Positions 25,268 to 33,023 are shown, counted from the stretch's first letter. The stretch: 51,333 nucleotides of DNA from Anaerolinea sp. (GCA_020047815.1 JAIFNG010000061.1:1-51333); one strand, 5' to 3'. Program-made: numbers and translations. Notes: generated from the sequence alone by a model not told the origin.

Positions 25268-25567
25268 ATGTCCAATAAATTAAATCCAATCCACCCTGGC
25301 GAAGTTTTGCTGGAAGAATTTTTGAAACCGATGAGTTTAAGCCAGAACAGGCTTGCAATTGATATTGGCGTGGACGCACGGCGTATCAATGAAATTGTTT
25401 TAGGTGTGCGGAGTGTGACCGCCGATACAGCCTTACGTTTATCCCGCTATTTTGGGATATCCCCTCAATTTTGGCTTGGGTTACAAGCTGAATATGATCT
25501 GGATGTAACTCTTGATGCCTTGGGAAGTCGTCTTGAGCGTGAAGTAAGACCGCGAGTGCCGGCATAG
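25268..25567 (+). CDS. higA: HigA-family antitoxin
   Basis: 99 residues. It opens with NPIHPGEVLLEEFLKPM, the HigA hallmark, followed by a helix-turn-helix SQNRLAIDIGVDARRINEIVLGVRSVTADTALRLSRYF and the characteristic FWLGLQAEYDL. It would bind the 24982 toxin and repress the module. Normal length. Confidence 0.93.
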   Translation: MSNKLNPIHPGEVLLEEFLKPMSLSQNRLAIDIGVDARRINEIVLGVRSVTADTALRLSRYFGISPQFWLGLQAEYDLDVTLDALGSRLEREVRPRVPA

Positions 25568-25647
25568 TTTTCAAAACACAGGGACGGGTAAAAAAAATAA
25601 AAAGCAGTTTAACATGGCACACCCTGAGTCCCCGGTGAATTGCAAAG

Positions 25648-25752
25648 GACAGGCAGGTGGGACGCTTTGCATTTCGGGCAGCATGGCTTCGGGCTTTTTC
25701 TATTCCCTCCCCTCCCAGACGCGGGGCTTTCGCAAACCGTTGGGCGCTTTCA
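25648..25752. repeat. Degenerate intergenic repeat, copy B
   Basis: The best-preserved copy of the A/B/C/D family: GGACAGGCAGGTGGGACGCTT, then GGCTTCGGGCTTTTTCT and CGCAAACCGTTGGGCGC. It contains a GTTGGGC heptamer (25739-25745). It falls between higA and the acetyltransferase gene. An open frame crosses it from 25657, but translation of that part gives a low-complexity Arg/Pro/Ala stretch and is not believed. Confidence 0.45.
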
Positions 25753-25782
25753 GTTAAGCCAATACTTTATGAAGGAGGCGGT

Positions 25783-26283
25783 TTGATCATAACAAGGCGA
25801 ATTCAGCCCGACGAAGCAGACTTATTCAAGCGGATAAGGCTTGCAGCTTTACAAAATGCGCCTTACGCTTTTTCATCCACTTATGATTCTGCATTACGCC
25901 GAACTGCTGAAAGCTGGCGTGAGCAGGCAGAAAGCACCGCATTTGGAAATGATAGAGCAACTTTTATCACCTTTTCCAATAATGAGCCTGTTGGAATTGC
26001 AGCACTCTATCGGCTTGACAACCAAGCAGATGTGGGCGAAATGTTGCAAGTATGGGTTGCTCCTGAACAGAGGGGAACTGGCGTTGCCTGGGATTTAATG
26101 AACGCCCTCTTTACATGGGCTGATGGAAATAATTTCCGCACAGTGATCGCCAAAGTTACCAATGGAAATGCCAGAGCAATAAAGTTCTATATCAAATATG
26201 GTTTTTCCATAGGCGGCACAGATGAATATTCACAACAAAATGTGGATGATGTGACCTTAGTGAAAGAAGTTAAGCAAGAATGA
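25783..26283 (+). CDS. GNAT-family N-acetyltransferase
   Basis: 166 residues from TTG at 25783, preceded by AAGGAGG. A longer frame from 25657 runs through repeat copy B and is rejected. IITRRIQPDEADLFKRIRLAALQNAPYAFSSTYD is the usual GNAT opening. The acetyl-CoA-binding segment is VWVAPEQRGTGVAWDLMNALFTWA (Q/RxxGxG/A type), and NARAIKFYIKYGFSIGGTDEY is the C-terminal motif. The substrate is unknown (amine, antibiotic or protein terminus). A hairpin with a T-run lies at 26410. Confidence 0.85.
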   Translation: MIITRRIQPDEADLFKRIRLAALQNAPYAFSSTYDSALRRTAESWREQAESTAFGNDRATFITFSNNEPVGIAALYRLDNQADVGEMLQVWVAPEQRGTGVAWDLMNALFTWADGNNFRTVIAKVTNGNARAIKFYIKYGFSIGGTDEYSQQNVDDVTLVKEVKQE

Positions 26284-26409
26284 CTGCATAAAAAATAACC
26301 TTTCCCAACAAGGTGAGTGGATATTTTTTGTAGTTTCCAAAGATCCAGGCGTGTGTAAAAATCCTGCAATTACTTTGGTAGAGGCTTGCTCAAGAAACCA
26401 TCCTTTCCC

Positions 26410-26446
26410 AAGCGCCCCTGGCTTTATCGTCAAGGGCGCTTTTTTA
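26410..26446 (+). terminator. Rho-independent terminator downstream of GNAT gene
   Basis: Stem AAGCGCCC (26410-26417) with GGGCGCTT (26434-26441), then TTTTTT. It is 127 bp after the acetyltransferase stop. Confidence 0.75.
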
Positions 26447-26481
26447 TGGATTGATTCTGGTCATCAAGTGTTGGTGAAAAT

Positions 26482-26661
26482 TTCTCTACCGTACAAATGT
26501 CATCGCAAGGCGGTTTGTACCGAAGCAATCTCCTGTTTTCCGGGAATTTCTAGTCAAAAGAGGATTGCCACGCCGCCACACCTGCCCTGGCGGGCGGTGC
26601 CAGGGAAGAGCAAGAGCGGCGGCTCGCAATGACAAATATTTATGAGACGTACGGTAGAGAA
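26482..26661. mobile_element. MITE-like element with 13-bp terminal inverted repeats
   Basis: TTCTCTACCGTAC (26482-26494) and its exact inverse (26649-26661) bound 180 bp. Inside, a second imperfect palindrome (TGTCATCGCAAGGCGG against CCGCCGGCTCGCAATGACA-like sequence on the right) encloses a GC-rich core. No gene is carried. The same terminal sequence bounds a 118-bp element at 35418-35535, so both were probably moved by one transposase acting in trans. Confidence 0.6.
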
Positions 26662-27208
26662 GTGAACATTAATTGTGAGCCACTCAATAGTTTACTAATG
26701 GGCAATTTTCATCATTTGACATATCATCCTGAACGACATGCAGTGCGCGCAAATAATCCAGCCTTTGAACATTCATGATGGGAGTGAGATGACCATGATC
26801 AAATAATTGTTTAAGCAAGCGTCTGTGAAGTCTGAAGCGCCGCGCTCCCCGCCAGAGCAGGCAGAAACCCGGGCTTCCCAATCGCGTTATTAGATCCTTT
26901 CAGCCCGCCACCCACTCATTGGGTCGTGGATCCGTTGAACTCAGCCGGCAGCATCAACATGATCCATGACCGTCAGCACCCATGCCAGACTGGTGGTCAT
27001 CGACGCCCTGGCGAATGTTTTCGGCTGCCTGTTTGGATCCTGAGTATGATGCAGGCATGGTCAAGGATATTCGAGTTCAGTCAACGAAGTGAGCGCGCGG
27101 GACCGTACCCATAGCCTGGCTTGGAGCAGACAACGGCGGCGGGCAGGGTGTGAAGGCGGATCACAACCTGATCGAAAAAGGCAGGCGGGCTGACGGAAAG
27201 TTGTACTG

Positions 27209-27346
27209 GTTGTATCTTGTATCCCGGTTGTATTTTTTTGATTTTGGTACAAGAAGGTTGTAGTTGTATCTTGTACCCCTTTCTTAAGAAAGGGGTACAA
27301 GATACAACCAACCAAACCGGGTAAATAAACAGGAGGTTGTATCTTG
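27209..27346. repeat. GTTGTATCTTG repeat cluster with perfect 46-bp palindrome
   Basis: GTTGTATCTTGTA occurs at 27209-27221 and 27263-27275, inverted at 27296-27308, and as GTTGTATCTTG at 27336-27346. The segment 27263-27308 is a perfect palindrome (23-bp arms, centre TTAA, no loop). It lies about 220 bp before the ATP-grasp gene. Function unknown; options are a protein-binding site, a decayed mobile-element end or a very stable RNA hairpin. Confidence 0.7.
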
Positions 27347-27562
27347 CAGATCTTACGGCGGATGGCGCGGTCTCAACACAAGTTTATTGCCATGGCGGGC
27401 AGGATAAACTTAACACTCTTTGCCGTACATGCCGTCTAAAAGTCAGACGCATTACCACGCCTGGCTTCCCCAAAGAGGCAAAAACCGCCATGGGGCTAAT
27501 GGGCTTGCTGGGGTAAAATCGGCGGGCTGGCAAGCAGGTCAAAATCATTCAAGGAGAATTTC

Positions 27563-28747
27563 ATGTTCTTTGCAGACAAGCCCTATATCTCAGACTTTTT
27601 CAAACAGACGGTCAGGGATAACAACATTCCAGTGGTAGGCACAGAGACCGCACAAACCCTGGGGTTGTACAGCGGCACAAGGATCATCAGCGAAGAAGCT
27701 GCAGTCGAAATGGCGCGCGCGTCGGGGGATCTGAGGATCTACACCACATCCGAAAACGCCATTGGCTGGTTGTCCAAAAATTTAACCTTCAGCGGCCTGC
27801 CTGAAAAGATTGCCTTGTTCAAGGATAAGGTTAAATTCAGGGAACTGACAAAACCCCTTTTCCCGGACTTTTACTTCAAAGCGGTCTGTGTGAAAGACCT
27901 GGAACAAGTTCAGATCGAAGACATTCCGCTGCCATTCATCATCAAACCGGCTGTTGGCTTTTTCAGCATGGGAGTGCGCAAGGTCACCAGCCGCCAGGAA
28001 TGGCCCGGCACGGTTAATTCGATCCGCGCGGAAATGGATAAAATTAAAGATGCATACCCTGAAGCGGTATTGAACACCGATACATTCATCATTGAACAAT
28101 GTATCCACGGGGATGAATATGCCTTTGACGCGTATTTTGATTCAAGCGGCGAGCCGGTGGTGGTGGGCATTCTCAAACACACATTCTCCTCGGATACCGA
28201 TGTCAGTGACCGGGTCTACACCACCTCGAAGGAGATCATCGAAGAGAACCTTGATGACTTTACCCGCTTCGCAGGCAGGATCGGCAAACTGGCTCAACTG
28301 CGAAATTTCCCGGTCCACATTGAGGTCAGGCGGGAGGGCGGCGTTTTACTGCCGATCGAAGTCAACCCCATGCGCTTCGGCGGCTGGTGCACCACGGCAG
28401 ACATCTCCTTCATGGCGTACGGCTTCAATCCCTACCTGTGTTATTTTTTGCAGCAAAAACCGAATTGGGTTGAAGTGCTGAAAGGAAAAGAAGGGAAACT
28501 CTACAGCCTGGTGGTGCTCGATAACTCAACCGGTTTTCACGCTGACCAGATCACCGCCTTTGATTTTGAAAAATTACTTGCCAATTTCGAGCAGCCGATG
28601 GAACTGAGAAAGATCGATGTCAGGGAACATTCGGTCTTCGGCTTTTTGTTCACCGAAACCAGAGCGGAGAATTTTATTGAATTAAAAAGGATCCTGGATT
28701 CAAATTTGAGTGAATTCATTTCGGTCGATCCTTCAGCGGGCAGGTAA
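27563..28747 (+). CDS. ATP-grasp domain protein (carboxylate-amine ligase-like)
   Basis: 394 residues. The ATP-grasp fold is seen from the lid-type segment LPLPFIIKPAVGFFSMGVRKV (around residue 130), FIIEQCIHGDEYAFDAYFD, and the metal-binding HIEVRREGGVLLPIEVNPMRFGG, where E and N at the end are the expected Mg ligands. An N-terminal pre-ATP-grasp region of about 95 residues and a C-terminal about 100-residue domain (KLYSLVVLDNSTGF...HSVFGFLF) flank it. Such enzymes join a carboxylate to an amine or thiol through an acyl-phosphate. The partners cannot be predicted. A clear CAAGGAGAATTTC ribosome site supports the start. No operon partner. Confidence 0.8.
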   Translation: MFFADKPYISDFFKQTVRDNNIPVVGTETAQTLGLYSGTRIISEEAAVEMARASGDLRIYTTSENAIGWLSKNLTFSGLPEKIALFKDKVKFRELTKPLFPDFYFKAVCVKDLEQVQIEDIPLPFIIKPAVGFFSMGVRKVTSRQEWPGTVNSIRAEMDKIKDAYPEAVLNTDTFIIEQCIHGDEYAFDAYFDSSGEPVVVGILKHTFSSDTDVSDRVYTTSKEIIEENLDDFTRFAGRIGKLAQLRNFPVHIEVRREGGVLLPIEVNPMRFGGWCTTADISFMAYGFNPYLCYFLQQKPNWVEVLKGKEGKLYSLVVLDNSTGFHADQITAFDFEKLLANFEQPMELRKIDVREHSVFGFLFTETRAENFIELKRILDSNLSEFISVDPSAGR

Positions 28748-28851
28748 GCGGGCCGTCCGTTCACCCTGCCTCGCTGCGGGCACTGCGGGGAGGATGAGCC
28801 TCCTGAAAATATTTTTATAAAACACCGCGACAATAAGGGCATCAAATAGAC

Positions 28852-29805
28852 ATGGAACAAACCATTCAAATTCTCAACCAGGTGTTACCCATTCTTTTTC
28901 TCATTTCGCTGGGATATTGGACCAGGCGTAAAAAATTCTTATCTGAAACCACCATGGATGACCTGCGCAAGATCGTCGTCAATCTCGCACTGCCCGCGGT
29001 GATCTTCGTATCCTTCCTGCAGGTTGAGCTCAAGTCATCCTATTTCATCCTCTTTGGATTAACGTTCCTGCTGTGTGTCTTGCTGTTCCTGCTGGGACAA
29101 TTTATAAAAAAACAATTCAATCTTCGCCATGCCTACTTTCCATATCTCACCACAGGATTTGAATATGGAATGCTGGGGCTCAGTCTTTATGGGGCTGCCT
29201 ACGGTCTGGACAAGATCGGGGTCATCGCTGTGACAGACCTGGGACATGAGATCTTCATCTGGTTCGTGTTCCTGCCCCTGCTGCTGATCAAACGCGATGG
29301 AATGCAAAATCCCAAAGAGATCGTCAGATCCTTCCTGTCTGCGCCGGTGGTCATTGCCATCCTGACCGGCATTCTTTTTAACATGCTGAACGGGCAGGAA
29401 TGGCTGGTTCAACTGCCCGTCACGGGCGCCTTGATGACCACCTTTGATTTTCTTGGCAAACTCACGGTGCCCCTGATCCTGATGATCGTCGGCTACGGCA
29501 TAAAAATTAACCGCAGCGGTTTGAAGGATGCCCTGCTGGTGGTCTTGATCCGGCTGGGTGTTTTGATCCCGCTGGCGCTATTCCTGAATGTCCACCTCAT
29601 ACGGAATTTTATGCAACTGGACAGGTTATTTGAAGCGGGTCTGTTCACCCTGCTGATCCTCCCGCCGCCATTTATTGTGCCGCTGTATGCGCCCTCGAAC
29701 CTGGGGGATGAAGAAAAACAGTACATCAACAATGTACTGACGATCCATACCATGATCTCAGTGGCCGTCTTTATTATTTATTTTGTGATGAACCCGGTCA
29801 TATAA
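28852..29805 (+). CDS. AEC-family transporter (auxin efflux carrier type)
   Basis: 317-residue membrane protein with about ten helices in two inverted halves. The first half begins LNQVLPILFLISLGYWTRRKKFLSETTMDDLRKIVVNLALPAVIF, a typical AEC opening. Discontinuous helices with Gly/Pro occur at YLTTGFEYGMLGLSLYG and LPPPFIVPLYA. Bacterial members export or take up small organic acids such as malate or malonate. The substrate is not predictable here. A weak AAGGG precedes the ATG. Gene downstream is convergent. Confidence 0.87.
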   Translation: MEQTIQILNQVLPILFLISLGYWTRRKKFLSETTMDDLRKIVVNLALPAVIFVSFLQVELKSSYFILFGLTFLLCVLLFLLGQFIKKQFNLRHAYFPYLTTGFEYGMLGLSLYGAAYGLDKIGVIAVTDLGHEIFIWFVFLPLLLIKRDGMQNPKEIVRSFLSAPVVIAILTGILFNMLNGQEWLVQLPVTGALMTTFDFLGKLTVPLILMIVGYGIKINRSGLKDALLVVLIRLGVLIPLALFLNVHLIRNFMQLDRLFEAGLFTLLILPPPFIVPLYAPSNLGDEEKQYINNVLTIHTMISVAVFIIYFVMNPVI

Positions 29806-29818
29806 CAACCCCCATTCC

Positions 29819-30556
29819 CTATTCGCCCCAGACTGCCTGCACCAACCCGGGCAGGATCTCGCCGGACCTGCCGTGAAAGACAAAATCCGCTTTGGCTGTG
29901 AGCGGGGTCGGCTCAGCGTTGACTTCCACCACCACCGCGCCCGCGGCTTTGGCGGTATGCGCCAGCGCAGAAGCAGGATGCACCACGCCGGAGGTGCCGA
30001 TCGAAAAGAAAACCTGGCAGGTCTGCGCGGCATTGACCGCCGCATCCAGCTGCGGACGCGGCAGGGATTCCTCAAACCAGACCACAGCGGGGCGCAAGTA
30101 CCCGTTACATTTTGAACAACGCGGGAGAACATCCAGACCCTCATCCCACTCATCGGCATAGGTCCCGCATTCCGAACAGCGCACCTTCAGAATGCTGCCG
30201 TGCAGCTCGAGAATATTTTGACTGCCCGCCACGCGGTGCAAGCCGTCCACATTCTGCGTAATAAGCGTGAACTCGGGGATGATCTTTTCCATCGCCGCCA
30301 GCGCATAATGACCCGCGTTGGGGTGTGCGCCTTTGGCGGTTTCGCGGCGATATGCGTACCAATCCCAGACAAGTTTGGGGTCACGTGCAAAAGCCCGGGG
30401 CGTGGCCAGATCTTCGGGGCGGTACTGCTGCCAAAACCCGGTCTGGGCATCGCGAAAAGTGCGCAATCCGCTCTCTTGTGAGACACCAGCTCCCGTCAGT
30501 GCAGCGACGCGGGTGGCTTTCTTCAGGAAACGGATCAGGTCCGGGTGAAAGTCCAT
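29819..30556 (-). CDS. NAD-dependent protein deacylase, sirtuin (class III-like)
   Basis: 245 residues. It removes acyl groups from lysine with NAD. NAD-binding GAGVSQESGLRTFRD (22-36), TQNVDGLH with the catalytic-region His in ELHGS, and four zinc cysteines in two CxxC pairs (CSEC and CSKC). The Y67-A-Y-R70 motif matches the Tyr/Arg pair of SIRT5/CobB-type enzymes, so activity on succinyl or malonyl lysine is plausible. The start at 30556 shares one base with the stop of the upstream lipoprotein gene (TAATG on the minus strand), supporting it over a start 16 codons earlier inside that gene. Translationally coupled. Confidence 0.93.
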   Translation of the reverse strand: MDFHPDLIRFLKKATRVAALTGAGVSQESGLRTFRDAQTGFWQQYRPEDLATPRAFARDPKLVWDWYAYRRETAKGAHPNAGHYALAAMEKIIPEFTLITQNVDGLHRVAGSQNILELHGSILKVRCSECGTYADEWDEGLDVLPRCSKCNGYLRPAVVWFEESLPRPQLDAAVNAAQTCQVFFSIGTSGVVHPASALAHTAKAAGAVVVEVNAEPTPLTAKADFVFHGRSGEILPGLVQAVWGE

Positions 30557-31278
30557 TACGGCATTGGTGTCAGGGATGCAGCTGGGATGGGTGTCGGCAC
30601 ACATTCCAGCAGGGTAAGCCGCTCACTAAAGACATCTGTCTTACCCACCTGTTTGGAATTGGAGTCGGTAGCCACGATCTGGTATTGAACCCAGGCATTC
30701 TCGAAGGAATTCACTGCTTTCATTTCCAGCGTGATCAGATCATGCATATATGTCCCACCCCCAACGGACTGCATGGCAATGCTGTCTGCCCATTCACTGG
30801 TGACCCCTGACTGCTTGCTTTTAAAGCGGACAAAAAGCAAAACAAAAGCCACCCTGGCCGGCTCGGCAACCTGTACCGTAAATTTTACAGATGTCGGCTG
30901 GCAGTCCTGCCCCTTATAGAACGCCTCATCAGAAAGAGAAACTGAGACAAAGCCCGGGATGGCCACCTGGGGCAGCAGCGCAATCGGGGTGATCGACGGC
31001 AGCACCGTCACGTCCAACGGCGCTAGGATCAACGGCGTGGGCGTGAAATAAGGTGTGGCTGTCCTTGTCTTTTGTCCCACCATGGTGGGCGTGGAGGTAA
31101 AGGTCGGCGACGGGACGGTCGCTGTAAAGGTTGGGGCAGTGGTGGGGGTATTCGTAAATACCACAGGCGCGGCTGTTACAGGGGGTTGTATGCCCAGAAA
31201 CTCATAAACCGTCATGGAACAGGCCGAGAGCAATGCAGCAAAAATAAAAAGGATGGAAATTTTTTTCATGTGGATCAT
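30556..31278 (-). CDS. Secreted lipoprotein with Thr/Pro-rich linker, function unknown (paralogue 1)
   Basis: About 240 residues. Signal peptide MKKISILFIFAALLSAC with lipobox LSAC, then a low-complexity Thr/Pro linker of about 60 residues and a C-terminal beta-rich domain of about 120 residues with two cysteines that could form a disulfide (GQDCQPTSVKF near the start, LLECVP at the end). Two start codons are possible, 31278 and 31269. The latter gives the classical signal peptide; the former has AAAGGA close upstream. The C-terminal domain closely resembles that of the next gene, so the two arose by tandem duplication. No known domain recognised. Co-transcribed with the sirtuin gene. Confidence 0.78.
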   Translation of the reverse strand: MIHMKKISILFIFAALLSACSMTVYEFLGIQPPVTAAPVVFTNTPTTAPTFTATVPSPTFTSTPTMVGQKTRTATPYFTPTPLILAPLDVTVLPSITPIALLPQVAIPGFVSVSLSDEAFYKGQDCQPTSVKFTVQVAEPARVAFVLLFVRFKSKQSGVTSEWADSIAMQSVGGGTYMHDLITLEMKAVNSFENAWVQYQIVATDSNSKQVGKTDVFSERLTLLECVPTPIPAASLTPMP

Positions 31279-31317
31279 AAATCCTTTGCCGTCAAAATCT
31301 TCAAAATCGGGAAAGCA

Positions 31318-31965
31318 TTACAGACAGGGGGAAAGCGCGATCTCATTGGTATAGATCCTGGTGCGTCCGATCTCCAATCCCATGTCATCCGTGGCCACCA
31401 GTTGAAACAGGATCCATGAACTTTTATAATGATTATGTCCGCGGGTTGTGTTTGCAGACAGGTTGTAGGAAAAAGTTCCATCCCGATGATCGTGCATGGC
31501 ATTGCCGGATGTCCAGGGGGTGTGATCATCCTTGAAGGCCGATTTGACCTGGACGAAAATGATCACGCTGAACACATCCTCGGGGTTTTCAACCTGTGCG
31601 ACAATTCTTGTCCTGTTCGGCTGACAGCTTCCCCAATAGATCCTTTTTTCGCTAAGTTCAACAGACAGAAAACCCGGACCCGGTCTGAAAGGGGTTGAGG
31701 TTAATACCGGTGTAATTGTGTCCCTGCCAATAAAAATGGGGACAGGCACAAAAGTTTCAGTCGGCTGGTTTGGGTCCTGCGTGGGGATATGCACAACCGT
31801 CGGCGAAGATGTAATGGTGGGTGTGATCGTTGGTGTGAGCGTATCCATGGGCGTAAAGGTCGCCATGGCTGTAGGAGTGGGGGCAGGCGTATTGGCAGGC
31901 GGACGCAGTCCTGCGCATGCCTGAAGAAGGACTGCCAACGCCATCACAAGATAAAATTTGCGCAT
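31318..31965 (-). CDS. Secreted lipoprotein with Thr/Pro-rich linker, function unknown (paralogue 2)
   Basis: 215 residues. Lipoprotein signal with lipobox LLQAC (Cys17), a Thr/Pro linker (about residues 20-85) and a C-terminal domain FLSVELSEKRIYWGSCQPNRTRI...ILFQLVATDDMGLEIGRTRIYTNEIALSPC matching paralogue 1 in order, spacing and the two cysteines. Probably an extracellular Ig-like beta-sandwich that binds a ligand or partner, by inference. AGAGGTCGTAG precedes the ATG, and a TATAAC hexamer lies 16-21 bp upstream. It is the first gene of a three-gene unit ending with the sirtuin. Confidence 0.78.
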   Translation of the reverse strand: MRKFYLVMALAVLLQACAGLRPPANTPAPTPTAMATFTPMDTLTPTITPTITSSPTVVHIPTQDPNQPTETFVPVPIFIGRDTITPVLTSTPFRPGPGFLSVELSEKRIYWGSCQPNRTRIVAQVENPEDVFSVIIFVQVKSAFKDDHTPWTSGNAMHDHRDGTFSYNLSANTTRGHNHYKSSWILFQLVATDDMGLEIGRTRIYTNEIALSPCL

Positions 31966-32435
31966 CTACGACCTCTTTGAAGTTATATTGAAAACGGGCA
32001 TAAATTGCGCTTTTGCAAACCAGGATTTGGGCGGACTGCACCTGCCCGGCGGGTTGTGCCAGGGAAGTCCTTCCTCAGTTCGTGAAAGTCGGTTAAAACC
32101 GATTGCTTGCGCCAGCCCGCAGGGCTTCCATGCAATGAGCAGGTGGCTTCAGCCCCGCGAAATTGGCAACCAAAAACCGCAATTTGTGACCGTGCAAGGT
32201 ATATGATCACAAAAAACATATTCCCCTCTTATTTTACAACAACATGACATCAATCGAAGCAGCAAACCTGTAAACAATCCTTGCAAAGCGGGCCTGGCAG
32301 GCCGCCGGGTTCACTCACGGCCTGTGCTGGAAAATGCCTGGGGACCTGCCACCCGGCACAGGGGTGCCCGCCAAACAGGGCTGCGGCACTACGAATGCGG
32401 AAGCGCAAAGCAATTCGAAGTGTGAATTTTTCTGG
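31966..32435. other. Gene-free stretch between divergent units
   Basis: 470 bp separating the lipoprotein operon (-) from rpsO (+). It holds a GC-rich phrase (32039-32067) nearly identical to one at 26579-26608, the hairpin TCGGTT-AA-AACCGA (32089-32102), and further GC-rich palindromic segments around 32281-32390 (GCCTGGCAGGC, CCTGCCACCCGGCACAGGGG). No open frame in it is convincing. Confidence 0.5.
32039..32067. repeat. GC-rich dispersed repeat, copy 2
   Basis: CACCTGCC.GGCGGG..GTGCCAGGGAAG also occurs at 26579-26608, inside the MITE-like element, with one indel and two mismatches. Confidence 0.5.
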
Positions 32436-32441
32436 TATAAT
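32436..32441 (+). promoter_or_regulatory. Extended -10 promoter of rpsO
   Basis: TATAAT with TG-N in front (32433-32435). TTCGAA at 32414-32419 with a 16-bp spacer could be the -35. Predicted start near 32448, giving a leader of about 100 nt. Confidence 0.65.
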
Positions 32442-32447
32442 CCCAGC

Positions 32448-32550
32448 CCGTGACTGGTCCTGCCCTACGGTTTAACGCTGTGGACACGGAGACCTGCAAA
32501 GTGCGGCAAGGTTTTGCCGCTAAAATCTAAAAAGAAAGGAAGCACACGTC
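32448..32550 (+). promoter_or_regulatory. rpsO leader with possible S15 autoregulatory structure
   Basis: The leader can form GGTC (32456-32459) with GACC (32491-32494) and a 7-bp hairpin GCGGCAA/TTGCCGC (32503-32509 with 32514-32520) just before the AAAGGAAG ribosome site. S15 represses its own translation in several bacteria through varied leader structures. Here this is inferred from position only. Confidence 0.35.
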
Positions 32551-32823
32551 ATGCCGCTTGCAAAAGAAGTTAAGACCAAGGCGATCGAGGATTTTCATCG
32601 CCACGAGAAGGATACCGGTTCGCCAGAAGTGCAAATCGCGATCCTGACCACCCGCATTTCTCAGCTCACCGAGCATTTGCGAAGCAACAAGCAGGATCAA
32701 TCCTGCCGCCGTGGGTTGCTCAAAATGGTCGGTCAACGCCGCCGATTGCTCACGTACCTGCGATCAAGCAATTACCAGCATTACCTAAGCGTTACCGAAC
32801 GATTACAGCTCCGCCGCAAGTAA
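32551..32823 (+). CDS. rpsO: 30S ribosomal protein S15
   Basis: 90 residues, the standard size. It binds the 16S rRNA central domain at the three-way junction. [23 protein letters not shown] and HSRRGLL-type sequence ([22 protein letters not shown]) are the family signature. The usual KDxHSRRGL His is replaced by Cys (DQSCRRGL). AAAGGAAGCACACGTC precedes the ATG. pnp follows, the common rpsO-pnp order, but with a clear terminator between them. Confidence 0.97.
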   Translation: MPLAKEVKTKAIEDFHRHEKDTGSPEVQIAILTTRISQLTEHLRSNKQDQSCRRGLLKMVGQRRRLLTYLRSSNYQHYLSVTERLQLRRK

Positions 32824-32831
32824 GTTTGTTG

Positions 32832-32866
32832 GACCCTAAAGGTCGCGAGACTTTTAGGGTCTTTTT
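32832..32866 (+). terminator. Terminator between rpsO and pnp
   Basis: A 13-bp stem (32832-32844 with 32849-32861, one G-T), GCGA loop, then TTTTT. Confidence 0.88.
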
Positions 32867-32995
32867 AAAATCTTTAACCCACAAAGGGAACCAGGGTTAA
32901 AGGCAGGAAGCCCGCAGTCAGGAATTGAATAGCGCGAATAACAGACCGTTGTTCCCACTCTTCAGTCCCTGACCCACTGGCGGGAAATATTGGAT

Positions 32996-33023
32996 GGTCG
33001 GATCGCGATCTGACCTAATTAGG
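32996..33023 (+). promoter_or_regulatory. Hairpin and palindrome at the pnp ribosome site
   Basis: An 8-bp hairpin (32996-33003 with 33008-33015, CGCG loop) is followed directly by the palindrome CCTAATTAGG (33014-33023), which includes the start of the AGGAG ribosome site (33021-33025). PNPase is known to autoregulate through its leader in enterobacteria. A similar role is possible but unproven here. Confidence 0.35.

Larger units (their letters stand above)
26284..27562. other. 1.28-kb stretch without a supportable gene
   Basis: It contains a terminator (26410-26446), an element with terminal inverted repeats (26482-26661), a possible decayed reading frame on the minus strand (26684-26881), and a cluster of GTTGTATCTTG repeats with a 46-bp palindrome (27209-27346). 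A TAAAAT hexamer (27514-27519) lies upstream of the ATP-grasp gene. Open frames elsewhere in it are short and without recognisable motifs. It looks like accumulated non-coding and relict sequence. Confidence 0.6.

Noticed and set aside
24071..25745. Definite integron attC sites
   Set aside because: GTTRRRY-like heptamers are present, but paired R''/L''/L' boxes could not be shown and no integrase gene is in the window; kept only as a hypothesis.
26684..26881. 65-codon minus-strand frame (LKQLFDHGHLTPIMNVQRLDY)
   Set aside because: Looks weakly protein-like and may be a decayed gene end, but there is no start signal or recognisable family.
27209..27346. Possible CRISPR-like repeat array
   Set aside because: The repeats are 11-13 bp, unevenly spaced and in both orientations; no cas genes.
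27344..27442. Short frame beginning at a TTG seven bases after AGGAGG
   Set aside because: About 32 codons of low-information sequence; the AGGAGG belongs to the repeated GTTGTATCTTG context rather than to a convincing gene.
32186..32212. TGTGA...TCACA as a Crp site
   Set aside because: The half-sites are separated by 17 bp rather than 6, which does not fit the family geometry.
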